From Sporofaciens musculi (GTDB lineage Bacteria > Bacillota > Clostridia > Lachnospirales > Lachnospiraceae): DNA of 64,000 nt. The stretch spans positions 4,588,501 to 4,652,500 of the forward strand of contig NZ_WUQX01000001.1 of NCBI RefSeq assembly GCF_009830285.1. Direction: 5' to 3'. Both the position numbers and the translations under genes were made by a program. Numbering within the stretch: the first letter of the stretch is position 1; each line of letters starts with the position of its first letter. Under the pieces are notes generated by a model, which was not told the origin of the DNA, made no database searches, and was given only the letters and a program-made list of their open reading frames with translations. Below, piece after piece: positions 31,521-40,866 of the stretch.

Positions 31521-33599
31521 CTAAGGACCATACCGCAGCACATACAGCTCATGGAGCGCCCGCGTTGCACAGATATACATAAACTGTGGGAAGAAGGGAC
31601 TGCCCTCATCCCCTCCCGCCACAAATACCTGATCAAATTCCAGCCCTTTCGCCATATAAAAGGTCGTGACCGTAATTCCTTTCTGAAAACATTCGCTGTC
31701 CCTGTCTATATAGGATACGTCGCTGCGCCTCCTTCGGACATCTTCATAGATTGCCCGCGCCTCCTGCTGTGTCATCACAAGTATTGCGGCAGTCTCATAT
31801 CCATCCTCACCAAGCCTCACACGTTCAAGGCTTCTGTCTATTGCCTCCACGTAAGAAATACACTGGATTTCCTCCACGTTTCGACCATGACGCTTCATAT
31901 ATTGAATTCCCTGTATTTTGGCGATTCCATTGGCATATTCTGCAATCTCCCATGTGTTTCGATAGCTCCGGTTCAACTCAAGCTTTCGCACCTTCTTCCC
32001 CAATATATCCGGCAGAAATGTAAGGACATCCTGAACCTCAGCATCCACCGTCTGAGCCCGATCCCCAAGAATCGTCATATTACAGGAAAACATGCGCTCA
32101 AGAATCACGTATTGAAGATAAGAGTAATCCTGCATCTCATCAATAACCAGATGTCGGATATTCCTGTGGTCTGCCACAGGAAGCAGACGATATTTAAGAT
32201 ACAGCAATGGATATACATCCTCATAGGCCAGTATCCTCTCCTCCCGCGGCAGATTAAGAAGGGGCTTTTGTCCTGTTTCCTCCAACAGCCAGTTGTAGAT
32301 CTCATAGATATCTGTAGTCACGTACATGCTCCCAAACTGCTCTTTCACTGACTCCAGTTCTTCCTCTGCAAGATTTCGTCCCCACAAAGTCTCACATTCA
32401 TCCACAAAATACTCCATCACGGCATCCATACGGGAGAGCAAGGGAATATTCTGGAATCGAAAGTAAAACATATGAAGAATATCTTCCGCTTTCTTCACCA
32501 TTTTTCCATACTGAATATCCTTAAAATCTACCAGTCGATCCTCTAACTCTACCAGAAATCCTTCGACTGCCGCTACATACTCTTTAGACTGCTTCCACTG
32601 ATAAGACTTATCCTGTTCAGTATCAGCGATATTTTTTCTGTCAAAGCCTCCTTCGCCTTCAGATGCCTTTTGAGAAGCCCTTTGCATCTGCTTTTCAATC
32701 TGGTCCCACCGGTCCTCGCAGTCCTTTGCAACCTCCTTAAGCTGCCTGTATGCAAAAAGGTCAAAGCTCATCTCCTGTATATTCTCCTCCCCCAACTCCG
32801 GCAGGATATGAGATATATAATCAGAAAATACACTGTTAGGCGACAGAATCAAAATGTTGGAGGAATTAAAGCTCCCCCTGTTATGGTACAAAAGATATGC
32901 GATTCGATGCAGGGCGATGGATGTCTTTCCACTGCCTGCCGCACCCTGAATAATTAAGACTTTATCCTTCGTATTGCGGATGATTGCATTTTGCTCCCGC
33001 TGAATCGTACGGACAATATTCTTAAGCTGTGTATCACTGTTGGCGCTCAGCTCTTGCTTTAGAATATCGTCGTCAATCTTCATATCACTCTCGAATTCAT
33101 AAAGCATTCTTCCGCCGCGAATCTTGTACTGCCACTTTGACAGTATCTCCCCCTCCATCTCTCCGGCTGGCGCCTGATAGGACGCGGCTCCCTTGTCAAA
33201 ATCATAGAACAGGCCGCTGACCGGCGCCCTCCAGTCATAGATTAACGGCACGCCGCCCCTCTCCCTGGCAAAATTGCCGATTCCGATATAAAAGCTTTCC
33301 GGCTCCTCCTCACCGTCATAGAGAAAATCCACGCTTCCAAAGAAGGGAGAATCAAGCATCTTTCTATAGCGGCTTCTCTGCCTCTGGTGCTCCTGGCTTA
33401 CACTTACCTGACCGAAAAGAGCCTGCTGGTTATCGTAATTTTCGTAACCATACTGGTCCATCTCTGTATAATTCTCCCAGTAATATTTGTTCATCTTTGC
33501 AATATCCTTCTGAACCTCACAGATTGTCTCGTCAAGCGTTTGAAGCCTGATTTTCAACTGACTGATTACATATTTTAAAAAATCCGAACCTCTGCTCAT
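31521..33599 (-). CDS. helD: HelD-like UvrD/Rep-family helicase
   Basis: A 692-residue superfamily 1 protein of the HelD group, which recycles stalled RNA polymerase in Firmicutes. The N-terminal coiled coil reaches to about residue 100, then DWRAPVSGLFYDF (a HelD marker), Walker A IQGAAGSGKTSIALHR, Walker B VIDEMQDYSYLQY, DRAQT, LNRSYR and the C-terminal KGLEFDQVFVAG. The start at 33599 has AAAGAAAGG upstream; an earlier in-frame ATG at 33641 overlaps the neighbouring gene. It follows the 119-residue hypothetical gene by 19 bases, so the two may be co-transcribed. Confidence 0.9.
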   Translation of the reverse strand: MSRGSDFLKYVISQLKIRLQTLDETICEVQKDIAKMNKYYWENYTEMDQYGYENYDNQQALFGQVSVSQEHQRQRSRYRKMLDSPFFGSVDFLYDGEEEPESFYIGIGNFARERGGVPLIYDWRAPVSGLFYDFDKGAASYQAPAGEMEGEILSKWQYKIRGGRMLYEFESDMKIDDDILKQELSANSDTQLKNIVRTIQREQNAIIRNTKDKVLIIQGAAGSGKTSIALHRIAYLLYHNRGSFNSSNILILSPNSVFSDYISHILPELGEENIQEMSFDLFAYRQLKEVAKDCEDRWDQIEKQMQRASQKASEGEGGFDRKNIADTEQDKSYQWKQSKEYVAAVEGFLVELEDRLVDFKDIQYGKMVKKAEDILHMFYFRFQNIPLLSRMDAVMEYFVDECETLWGRNLAEEELESVKEQFGSMYVTTDIYEIYNWLLEETGQKPLLNLPREERILAYEDVYPLLYLKYRLLPVADHRNIRHLVIDEMQDYSYLQYVILERMFSCNMTILGDRAQTVDAEVQDVLTFLPDILGKKVRKLELNRSYRNTWEIAEYANGIAKIQGIQYMKRHGRNVEEIQCISYVEAIDRSLERVRLGEDGYETAAILVMTQQEARAIYEDVRRRRSDVSYIDRDSECFQKGITVTTFYMAKGLEFDQVFVAGGDEGSPFFPQFMYICATRALHELYVLRYGP

Positions 33600-33618
33600 T
33601 CTATTTTTGCCTTTCTTT

Positions 33619-33978
33619 CTAAAAATATTTATAATCGGCACGAGCCTCTATAATTACACCGATTTCCCGAAAGACCGGATAAAGGTAACTTGCCCCAAAG
33701 GTTCCCAACTTTTTCGGCCCTGTTACAATCCTCCCAAGCTCCAACGCTTTATGGAACGCCATCATGACGCTGGCTCTGGTGATGGACTTATCCTTTCGGG
33801 TCACAAACATCTCATTTCCTTTGATTATATAGAAAAACTCCAGATTCTTCGCCGTATGGAAGGGATACCTCTGGAACTTCACCAGCGTATCCCAGAGCAG
33901 GTCATCAGGCCATGGTACATCCGTTTCTTTTAATTGGTCCTGTAAAATTTTAACTGCCTTTCTCTGCTCTTTCGTCAT
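33619..33978 (-). CDS. conserved hypothetical protein
   Basis: A 119-residue soluble, basic protein. I do not assign a family, but the pattern TLVKFQRYPFHTAKNLEF, then IIKGNEMFVTRKDKSITRA and LGTFGASYLYPVF is dense in conserved-looking turns and looks like a real protein rather than a chance ORF. The KSITRASVMMAFHKALEL segment could form a helix-turn-helix. The start at 33978 follows AAAGGA by seven bases. It lies between ptsI (upstream, 76 bases) and helD on the same strand. Confidence 0.8.
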   Translation of the reverse strand: MTKEQRKAVKILQDQLKETDVPWPDDLLWDTLVKFQRYPFHTAKNLEFFYIIKGNEMFVTRKDKSITRASVMMAFHKALELGRIVTGPKKLGTFGASYLYPVFREIGVIIEARADYKYF

Positions 33979-34053
33979 AATTATATCCTTTTTCTGTGAA
34001 TTTTTATCCTTTGAATGTTCCAATTCACATCATAGCATATCTGACATTACCTT

Positions 34054-35679
34054 TCAATCATCTTTCAACTCCCGAACAATTTTCCTGAGCTTTAGAACCA
34101 TGGAGGGAACCACAGACAATTCGTCGATTCCCATACGAACGAATTCCTCCGTAAGACTTGTATCCGCCCCCAGTTCCCCACAGATCCCCACCTTTTTCCC
34201 ATATTTATGCGCATGCTCCGTCACAATCCTAATCATCCTCATAATCGCCTTATGGTGTGGGTCGTAAAAATCACAAAGTTTTTCGTTCTGCCTGTCAACG
34301 GCAAGGGTATACTGGGTCAGGTCGTTTGTTCCAATACTAAAAAAATCCACCAGCCTTGCCAGCTCATCACTGACCATAACAGCCGCCGGTGTCTCAATCA
34401 TGACTCCCTGTCTGGGATACCTGTATGGAATCCGTTTGCTCTCAAGTTCTTCCCTGACCTCCTGTGCAATCTCAAAAATACGTTTAACCTCCTCCACGGA
34501 AATAATCATAGGGTAAATGACAGAGATATTGCCATATACTGCCGCTCGAAGCAGCGCACGCAGTTGTGTCTTCAAGATCTCAGGCTGCTTAAGACAGATA
34601 CGAATCGCCCGAAATCCCATAGCCGGATTTTCTTCCCTTCCAAGACCAAAATACTCAGCCTGCTTATCAGCCCCCATATCCAGGGTCCGGATTATGACCT
34701 CCTTTCCAGCCATCTGCTGCGCCGCCTGGCGGTATGCCTGAAACTGTTCTTCCTCCGTCGGGAAATCCTTTCGTCCGAGATACAAAAATTCACTTCGGAA
34801 CAGCCCTATCCCTTCGGCATCATTTTCCAGCGCACGCTCTACGTCTCTGACGCTTCCGATATTGGCGCAGATTAAAATCCTCTTTCCGCCTGGCGTTATG
34901 CTTTCTTTCCCCTTCAGCTTCTGAAAAAGACAGAGCTTCTCCTGCTCATCCTCCATTCTCTCATTTGCCTTCCTGTATACATCCTCGTCCGGCTCAAAAG
35001 TAACCATGCCTTCAAATCCATCCACGAAAGCTCTTATTCCGTCTTGAATCTCCCCCAAGTCCACAGGCACTCCTACCAGAGCAGGAATATTCATAAGCCG
35101 TGCCAGAATAGCTGTGTGAGAGTTTGTCGAGCCGCGCACCGTCACGAATGCAAGCACCTTCTCCCTGCAAAATCCCATGGTTTCGCTGGGGCTTAAGTCA
35201 TCTGCAACGATAATGGCCGGCTCATCTAAGCTTCTCCTTGTATCCTCCCTGCCGTTAAGCACCCGAAGCAGACGGTCGGAAACATCCTTTATGTCCATTG
35301 CCCTGGCCCGCATATAGTCGTCCTTCATACGGAAAAACATATCTCCATATCTTTCACTGGTAAATTCCACCGCATATTCTGCGTTTACCATCTCTGTCTG
35401 AATCGTATGACGGACAGCCTTCAGATATTCTTCATCCTCCAGTATCATCCTGTGTACTTGAAAAATCTCGCCGCCGGAAATACCGATCTCCTGGGAAGCC
35501 CTCTCATACAATGACTGTAGCTCCTTTCTGGCACATTCCACCGCACTGTTTACCCTCTCAAGCTCGGCTTTTACATCCCAAATCTTGTCATGCCTTATGT
35601 GCTGCTTTGGGCTTCTCAGAACTGTCACAGGCCCGTATGCCATACCTTTGCATACGGATTTGCCTGAAAACTGCTGCAT
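34054..35679 (-). CDS. ptsI: PTS Enzyme I, phosphoenolpyruvate-protein phosphotransferase
   Basis: A 541-residue cytosolic enzyme that takes phosphate from PEP and passes it to HPr to drive sugar uptake. The phospho-His is His188 in GSTNSHTAILARLMN (usual form GGRTSHTAI). The PEP-binding barrel shows GIGLFRSEFLYLGR, RTLDMGADKQ, GVMIETPAAV, FFSIGTNDLTQYTLAVDR and the Cys of VGICGELGAD. It is slightly shorter than many homologues. No HPr (ptsH) gene is adjacent. AGGAGG precedes the ATG. Confidence 0.95.
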   Translation of the reverse strand: MQQFSGKSVCKGMAYGPVTVLRSPKQHIRHDKIWDVKAELERVNSAVECARKELQSLYERASQEIGISGGEIFQVHRMILEDEEYLKAVRHTIQTEMVNAEYAVEFTSERYGDMFFRMKDDYMRARAMDIKDVSDRLLRVLNGREDTRRSLDEPAIIVADDLSPSETMGFCREKVLAFVTVRGSTNSHTAILARLMNIPALVGVPVDLGEIQDGIRAFVDGFEGMVTFEPDEDVYRKANERMEDEQEKLCLFQKLKGKESITPGGKRILICANIGSVRDVERALENDAEGIGLFRSEFLYLGRKDFPTEEEQFQAYRQAAQQMAGKEVIIRTLDMGADKQAEYFGLGREENPAMGFRAIRICLKQPEILKTQLRALLRAAVYGNISVIYPMIISVEEVKRIFEIAQEVREELESKRIPYRYPRQGVMIETPAAVMVSDELARLVDFFSIGTNDLTQYTLAVDRQNEKLCDFYDPHHKAIMRMIRIVTEHAHKYGKKVGICGELGADTSLTEEFVRMGIDELSVVPSMVLKLRKIVRELKDD

Positions 35680-35932
35680 TTCCTCACCTCCTCACTCCAT
35701 ACATCCATTATGCCATAACTCTCCTTCTTTCACAATCCAGAACTATTCTAAAAGTTCCTTGTTGCATTGCATTTTTATTATAATAATAATATTTTTTGTT
35801 AAATATTGTGGAATATGTCAAGTATTTTCATGATATTGACTGAATTTTGTATTGAATTTTGTCAGACAACGTGAGATAATAAAACTAATAAGAAACTTTA
35901 AATTTAGCTACAGATTGAAACGGAGTAATACT

Positions 35933-36634
35933 ATGGGATTTAACAAACTTCAGCAATACGTTACTATTGTTGAATTTCTTGGAAAGACTCTCGGCCCGGA
36001 TTATGAGATTGTACTGCAGGATCTAAACCCGGAGCATCAAGCTATTGTCGCAATCGTAAACGGTCACATCAGCGGACGTCGTGTAGGCGGTCCTTTGACC
36101 GATGCCTCACTTCAAATGCTTTCGTCCAGGGCCTACGAGTCAAATGATTTTTTATGTAACTATAGAGGCATTGCCGGAAATGGGCGTGTCCTCCGCTCAT
36201 CTACACTGTTTATCAAGGACGATGAAGGCAATCCGATAGGGTTTCTATGCATTAATTTTGATGACAGCCGATTTGCGGAATTGAATAGTAAGCTGCTTAA
36301 TACTATACATCCTGAATTTTTCCTTGCACAGCATGGTCCGGTTGAGCGCTTCGACAGCCAGGAACCTCCAAAGAACACCTTTTCTTCTTCGGATTCGACC
36401 ACGGAAAGCTTTTCTATGGATATTTCATCTCTGATGCAGAAGATGTTTGACGATGCTACTATGTCGCTGACAACGCCTATTGACCGTTTGAACCAGCACG
36501 AGCGCAAGGAGATTATCGAACGGCTGCAGGAGCAAGGCTTGTTCCAGCTTAAAGGAGCGATTTCCTTTGTTGCGAAGAAATTTTCCTGTTCAACCGCTAC
36601 CATATACCGGTATCTAAGCGAAATCAGCGATTAG
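35933..36634 (+). CDS. YheO-like PAS and helix-turn-helix transcriptional regulator
   Basis: A 233-residue DNA-binding protein. Residues 1-115 form a YheO-type PAS domain (GPDYEIVLQDL, IVAIVNGHISGRRVGGPLTD, FIKDDEGNPIGFLCINFDD). The last 60 form an HTH_22-type module (LNQHERKEIIERLQEQGLF, then VAKKFSCSTATIYRYLSEI). The start at 35933 has ACGGAG seven bases upstream; the frame extends earlier to 35852 without a site. It is divergent from ptsI and followed by an ABC exporter operon. Regulators of this family respond to small metabolites; ligand and targets are unknown. Confidence 0.9.
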   Translation: MGFNKLQQYVTIVEFLGKTLGPDYEIVLQDLNPEHQAIVAIVNGHISGRRVGGPLTDASLQMLSSRAYESNDFLCNYRGIAGNGRVLRSSTLFIKDDEGNPIGFLCINFDDSRFAELNSKLLNTIHPEFFLAQHGPVERFDSQEPPKNTFSSSDSTTESFSMDISSLMQKMFDDATMSLTTPIDRLNQHERKEIIERLQEQGLFQLKGAISFVAKKFSCSTATIYRYLSEISD

Positions 36635-36638
36635 CAAT

Positions 36639-36677
36639 AATAACCACCAGCCTGGTGCTGCCGGACTGATGGTTATT
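36639..36677 (+). terminator. probable terminator after the PAS regulator
   Basis: A 12-base stem with one mismatch (36639-36650 with 36666-36677). T tract weak. The rest of the gap to 36835 carries an extended TATAAT near 36743 that could be the ABC operon promoter. Confidence 0.55.
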
Positions 36678-36835
36678 GTATCCTTTGATGGGAAGCCTAT
36701 TCTGTTGTTATCTATCCACTTTACCCCTCATTCGTTCCGTGATATAATCAACCTATTGACAAATAATATATTGGCAAAATCCAACAAAACCGGCTTGGCA
36801 AGATATGCAGATATAACTACCAGGAGGAAGCAAGA

Positions 36836-37624
36836 ATGATAACGATGGAACACGTATGCAAATCGTACAAGATTGCAAAAAGAGACGCAGGCATAAAAGC
36901 CGCCTTAAAATCCCTTTTCTACAGGGAATACGAGAGCATCCATGCCCTGAATGATGTAACCTTCACCATAGGCGACGGCGAAATGGTTGGCTACATCGGT
37001 CCCAACGGCGCGGGAAAAAGCTCTACAATCAAAATTCTAAGCGGAATATTAACCCCTGACAGCGGAACCGTCCTTGTAAACGGACGAATTCCTTATAAGG
37101 ACCGAATCAGACACGTCCGTGACATTGGCGTCGTGTTTGGTCAGCGTTCTCAGTTATGGTGGGATGTTCCCGTCATAGATTCCTTTGAATTATTAAAGGA
37201 TATCTATACCATTCCAGAACCGCAATATAGACAGAGCCTTGAAGAACTGACTGAATTATTGAATCTAAAGGAGCTTTTGCGTTCCCCCACAAGACAGCTA
37301 TCCCTTGGACAGAGGATGCGCTGTGAGATAGCGGCCTCCCTGCTGCACCGCCCCCGTATCCTGTTCCTGGACGAGCCTACCATCGGGCTGGACGCCGTGT
37401 CTAAACTCGCAGTCCGCAACTTCATTATACGGCAGAATAACATCCATAAAACTACCGTAATCCTTACCACCCATGATATGCAGGACATTGAAGCCCTGGC
37501 AAGCCGTATCATCCTAATTGGCAAGGGACAGGTTCTTTTGGACGGTACTTTAGACGATATCAGAAAGGGCGGAAGCAATATCGATGAAACAGTGGCCAAG
37601 CTGTACCGCACCTATGAGATTTGA
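36836..37624 (+). CDS. ABC-2 type exporter, ATP-binding protein
   Basis: A 262-residue ATPase. Walker A is YIGPNGAGKSSTIKIL, the signature is LSLGQRMRCEIAAS, Walker B is RILFLDEPTIGLDA and the switch His is in LTTHDMQD. The family resembles NatA-like and DUF990-associated ATPases (start TMEHVCKSYKIAKRDAG, GQRSQLWWDVP). It is the first gene of a three-gene exporter operon followed by two permeases. No substrate can be named; exporters of this kind carry lipids, peptides or polysaccharide parts. Confidence 0.92.
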   Translation: MITMEHVCKSYKIAKRDAGIKAALKSLFYREYESIHALNDVTFTIGDGEMVGYIGPNGAGKSSTIKILSGILTPDSGTVLVNGRIPYKDRIRHVRDIGVVFGQRSQLWWDVPVIDSFELLKDIYTIPEPQYRQSLEELTELLNLKELLRSPTRQLSLGQRMRCEIAASLLHRPRILFLDEPTIGLDAVSKLAVRNFIIRQNNIHKTTVILTTHDMQDIEALASRIILIGKGQVLLDGTLDDIRKGGSNIDETVAKLYRTYEI

Positions 37625-37649
37625 CATTGATATTTCAGAGGACTTTAAA

Positions 37650-38453
37650 ATGAAAAAATATCTATCCTTCTTTCGGTTAAAATTTTTAATGGGACTGCAA
37701 TATCGGGCAGCCGCCCTTGGCGGGATTGCAACTCAGTTTGCATGGGGCTTCATGGAGATCATGATATTTCGGGCATTTTACCGCGCAGACCCAGCCGCCT
37801 TCCCCATGAGCTTATATGCCACAGCGTCTTACATATGGCTTCAGCAGGCATTTCTCGCCCTGTTTGCAACATGGATGATGGAAAAAGACGTCTTTGATTC
37901 TATTGTAAATGGCAATATTGCATATGAACTCTGCAGACCTGTCAGCATATACAACATGTGGTTTTCCAGAAGTATGGCAACACGGCTATCAAGAGCAGTC
38001 TTAAGATGCTTCCCTATATTGGCTATTGCCATATTTGTACCCCAACCTTACGGAATTGCCCCGCCCGCAAGCCCCTGGCACTTTATTGTTTTTCTTGCGA
38101 CTTTATTTTTGGGACTGGCAATGACAGTATCCCTGTGCGTTCTGGTCTACATATTGGCTTTTTTCACCATATCCCCTCAAGGGCTTCAGATGATATTCAT
38201 TACAATGACAGATTTCTTCGCCGGCGCGCTGATTCCCCTGCCCTTTTTTCCGGCGAAAATGCAGAGCATCATGGAGCTTCTTCCCTTTGCGGCTATGCAG
38301 AACGTTCCCCTTCGCGTCTATAGCGGAAGCATGACGGTGTATGAGATGCAAAGAGCAATCGTCCTTCAAATCTTCTGGCTTTTCGTCACCACGGCTGCGG
38401 GGAAGCTGCTCTGTAAACTGGCACAGAAACGGGTTATCGTACAAGGAGGTTAA
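37650..38453 (+). CDS. ABC-2 family permease (DUF990-like), first subunit
   Basis: A 267-residue membrane protein with about six hydrophobic helices. It begins MKKYLSFFRLKFLMGLQYRAA, and its FMEIMIFRAFYRAD and VNGNIAYELCRPVSIYNMWF segments are typical of the DUF990 half transporters. The start at 37650 has AGAGGA upstream and lies 26 bases after the ATPase gene. A terminal ATG at 37584 within the ATPase gene is rejected. It should pair with the next permease to form a heterodimeric channel. Confidence 0.87.
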   Translation: MKKYLSFFRLKFLMGLQYRAAALGGIATQFAWGFMEIMIFRAFYRADPAAFPMSLYATASYIWLQQAFLALFATWMMEKDVFDSIVNGNIAYELCRPVSIYNMWFSRSMATRLSRAVLRCFPILAIAIFVPQPYGIAPPASPWHFIVFLATLFLGLAMTVSLCVLVYILAFFTISPQGLQMIFITMTDFFAGALIPLPFFPAKMQSIMELLPFAAMQNVPLRVYSGSMTVYEMQRAIVLQIFWLFVTTAAGKLLCKLAQKRVIVQGG

Positions 38454-38459
38454 AATACA

Positions 38460-39257
38460 TTGCAAGAATTACATCAATCCATCCGTCTTTATTTTCATTA
38501 TGTATCCATTAATATCCGCTGTATGCTGCAGTATAAGGCATCCTTTTTCCTGACAGCCCTCGGCCAATTCTTGGTGTCTTTTACCGTTTTTCTGGGTATC
38601 TTCTTCATGTTCCAAAGATTTTCCAAAGTAGAAGGCTTCACTTACAGCGAAGTACTGTTATGTTTTGGGATAATGCTGATGGAATACTCCATTGCGGAAA
38701 TGTTTGCCAGAGGGTTCGACATGTTTCACCATATGGTGAAAAACGGAGAATTTGACAGAGTTTTGGTTCGCCCGCAAAATGAAATCATCCAGGTATTGGG
38801 AAGCAAGTTTGAGCTTACACGAATCGGAAGGATCGCGCAGGCAATTGTGATGTTTATCTATGGAATTGTTAAAAATGAGGTTGCATGGAATTTTTCCAAG
38901 GTACTTACCGTCGTCTTTATGCTGATTGGCGGAACCGCAGTATTTTCTGCTCTGTTTCTAATTTACGCTGCCCTGTGCTTCTTTACGCTGGACGGGCTGG
39001 AATTCATGAATATATTTACGGACGGCGCCAGAGAGTTTGGCAAATATCCAGTGGGCGTGTATGGGAAGGAGTTTCTCATATTTACTACATTTTTTGTCCC
39101 CTATGCGTTGATACAATATTATCCCCTTCTGTATATACTGGGACGAAGAACGGATGTATTCCTTATGTTTCTGCCGCTTCTTGCCTGCTTGTTTTTGGTT
39201 CCTGCCATTCTTCTGTGGCGGTTTGGAGTGAGGCATTATAAATCCAGCGGGTCTTAA
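38460..39257 (+). CDS. ABC-2 family permease (DUF990-like), second subunit
   Basis: A 265-residue membrane protein with about six hydrophobic helices, homologous in layout to the preceding gene (LHQSIRLYFHYVSINIRCML, FARGFDMFHHMVKNGEFDRV, LVRPQNEIIQVLGSKFEL). The start is TTG at 38460 with AAGGAGG ten bases upstream; no ATG is better placed. It begins six bases after the first permease. A short gap then leads to the DUF819 promoter, with no clear terminator between them. Confidence 0.85.
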   Translation: MQELHQSIRLYFHYVSINIRCMLQYKASFFLTALGQFLVSFTVFLGIFFMFQRFSKVEGFTYSEVLLCFGIMLMEYSIAEMFARGFDMFHHMVKNGEFDRVLVRPQNEIIQVLGSKFELTRIGRIAQAIVMFIYGIVKNEVAWNFSKVLTVVFMLIGGTAVFSALFLIYAALCFFTLDGLEFMNIFTDGAREFGKYPVGVYGKEFLIFTTFFVPYALIQYYPLLYILGRRTDVFLMFLPLLACLFLVPAILLWRFGVRHYKSSGS

Positions 39258-39284
39258 AAAGGGTTGTTTCTGGTTAGATTATAG

Positions 39285-39313
39285 TTGCATTCAATAAGTA
39301 AATATGTTATATT
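39285..39313 (+). promoter_or_regulatory. sigma-A promoter of the DUF819 gene
   Basis: TTGCAT (39285-39290), 17-base spacer, TATATT (39308-39313). The untranslated leader would be about 100 bases. Confidence 0.7.
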
Positions 39314-39363
39314 GATAAAACAAAGTATATTGTAAACAATCTACAATCAACAAAATACGTAGT

Positions 39364-39395
39364 CAATTCATAAAACTACACAAATTTATGAATTG
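39364..39395. promoter_or_regulatory. 11-bp perfect inverted repeat in the DUF819 leader
   Basis: CAATTCATAAA (39364-39374) and TTTATGAATTG (39385-39395) are perfect complements with a ten-base spacer. It lies downstream of the promoter and 26 bases before the start codon. A dyad operator or an RNA hairpin are both possible. Confidence 0.65.
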
Positions 39396-39420
39396 GCACA
39401 AAGGAATGAAAGGAGAAATG

Positions 39421-40584
39421 ATGGGAACTCTTATATCAAGTACGCAAGGATTATTATTTGTTGTTTTTCTGATGGTAGCATTTTCCCTCTGGCTTCAGAA
39501 GTACAAAGTTTTTAAATCATTAGGTCCTGTGCTTACGGTCGTTGTTATTGGTATCATTCTTTCAAATACCCATATCGTACCAATTTCACATGAACTGTAT
39601 GATTCAATCTCTACATACTGCGTACAGGCAGGTATCTCAATCTGTCTGCTCAGTATGAATGTAACAGAGCTTAAGAAGCTCAACAAGGAGCCGGTAATCG
39701 CCCTGGTTTCCGCGATTGCATCCGTATGTCTTATTGCAATCGTCCTTGGAATCATCTTCGCACCGAAGATTACAGAAGGCTGGAAAGTAGCTGGTATGTT
39801 TGTAGGAACTTATACGGGAGGTACACCGAACTTAACAGCTATCGCAACTGGAGTTGACTGTTCAAGAGAGACTCTGGCAGCAGCGAACGCGGCAGACTAT
39901 GTTGTATCCACACCTCTTATGGTTGCAATGTTTGCGGCTCCGGCATTCTTTAAGGCGTCTAAGAAATGGAACAAGTTATGGCCTTACTCCTTCAAACCGG
40001 AGGAGCTGGACGATGCAGACTCAGAGCCTTTGATGGCTGATAAGAAGTGGGCAATCAAAGATATTGCATGGCTTCTGACCATTGGTTTCGGCGTAGCATT
40101 TTTCACAACAATGATTGCTCAGCGAATCTTCCCAGATACATTCTGGAAGGCAGGAAGACTTCTTATGGTAACAACAGTTTCAATCTGTCTGGCACAGTTA
40201 AAGCCGATTAAGAAGCTTCGTGGTAACCTTGACCTTGGATTGTTCATCTCACTGTGCTTCCTGTCAACAATCGGATTCGCAGTTGACCTTCAGCAGTTCA
40301 TCGGTTCCGCCTTCTTGATGACGCTGTATGTATTCTTCATGCTGATTGGATGTACGGTACTTCATTTCCTCATCTGCCGTCTCTTCAAGATTAAGTATGA
40401 GTACGTGCTTCTCTCTATGGTGGGATGTATCGTAGACGGACCGACGGCGTCTCTGACTGCTGCCGGTGGAAACTGGAAGTCACTGATTAACGTAGGTTTG
40501 ATTATGGGGGTTATCGCCGGAGCATGCGGTAACTATGTCGGTATCTTCGTCGCCTACGCCGTAAAAGCAATCTGCGGCCTGTAG
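39421..40584 (+). CDS. DUF819 family membrane transporter
   Basis: A 387-residue polytopic protein with about ten helices. Family landmarks include FVGTYTGGTPNLTAIATG and the related second-half GCIVDGPTASLTAAGGNWK, suggesting an inverted-repeat transporter fold similar to other DUF819 proteins (YjcL). Transport substrate is unknown in the family as far as I know. ATG at 39421 follows AAAGGAG; the frame extends to 39388 without a site. A GntR/FCD regulator gene follows on the same strand and probably controls it, as these pairs commonly answer to a small carboxylate or sugar acid. Confidence 0.9.
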   Translation: MGTLISSTQGLLFVVFLMVAFSLWLQKYKVFKSLGPVLTVVVIGIILSNTHIVPISHELYDSISTYCVQAGISICLLSMNVTELKKLNKEPVIALVSAIASVCLIAIVLGIIFAPKITEGWKVAGMFVGTYTGGTPNLTAIATGVDCSRETLAAANAADYVVSTPLMVAMFAAPAFFKASKKWNKLWPYSFKPEELDDADSEPLMADKKWAIKDIAWLLTIGFGVAFFTTMIAQRIFPDTFWKAGRLLMVTTVSICLAQLKPIKKLRGNLDLGLFISLCFLSTIGFAVDLQQFIGSAFLMTLYVFFMLIGCTVLHFLICRLFKIKYEYVLLSMVGCIVDGPTASLTAAGGNWKSLINVGLIMGVIAGACGNYVGIFVAYAVKAICGL

Positions 40585-40682
40585 TTAAAGACACTAATAT
40601 TGTAGAATTGAGAACCTGCAAATAGCTAAAGCCTCAGAACCACCTATTTGCAGAACAATGTACAAACAGATAAAGCACTATA

Positions 40683-40722
40683 AAACAGCCTTCCATATCA
40701 AACAGTATGGAAGGTTGTTTTG
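40683..40722 (+). terminator. terminator of the DUF819 gene
   Basis: A 15-base stem (40683-40697 with 40706-40720) with T-rich ending TTTTGTATT. A second perfect 10-base hairpin CTGCAAATAG/CTATTTGCAG lies at about 40616-40653 just before it. Confidence 0.8.
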
Positions 40723-40866
40723 TATTAGGCTAAATTTTTGTATAAATTTTTGTAAATTTGCAAGAAACATTTCCGATATGGATGTTACTGTGTTAAAATG
40801 GAAAAGCATTAATACAGTTGAAGCCATATTGGAGATACAGAGCAAAGGAGGGGCGAAAAGCTGCTT

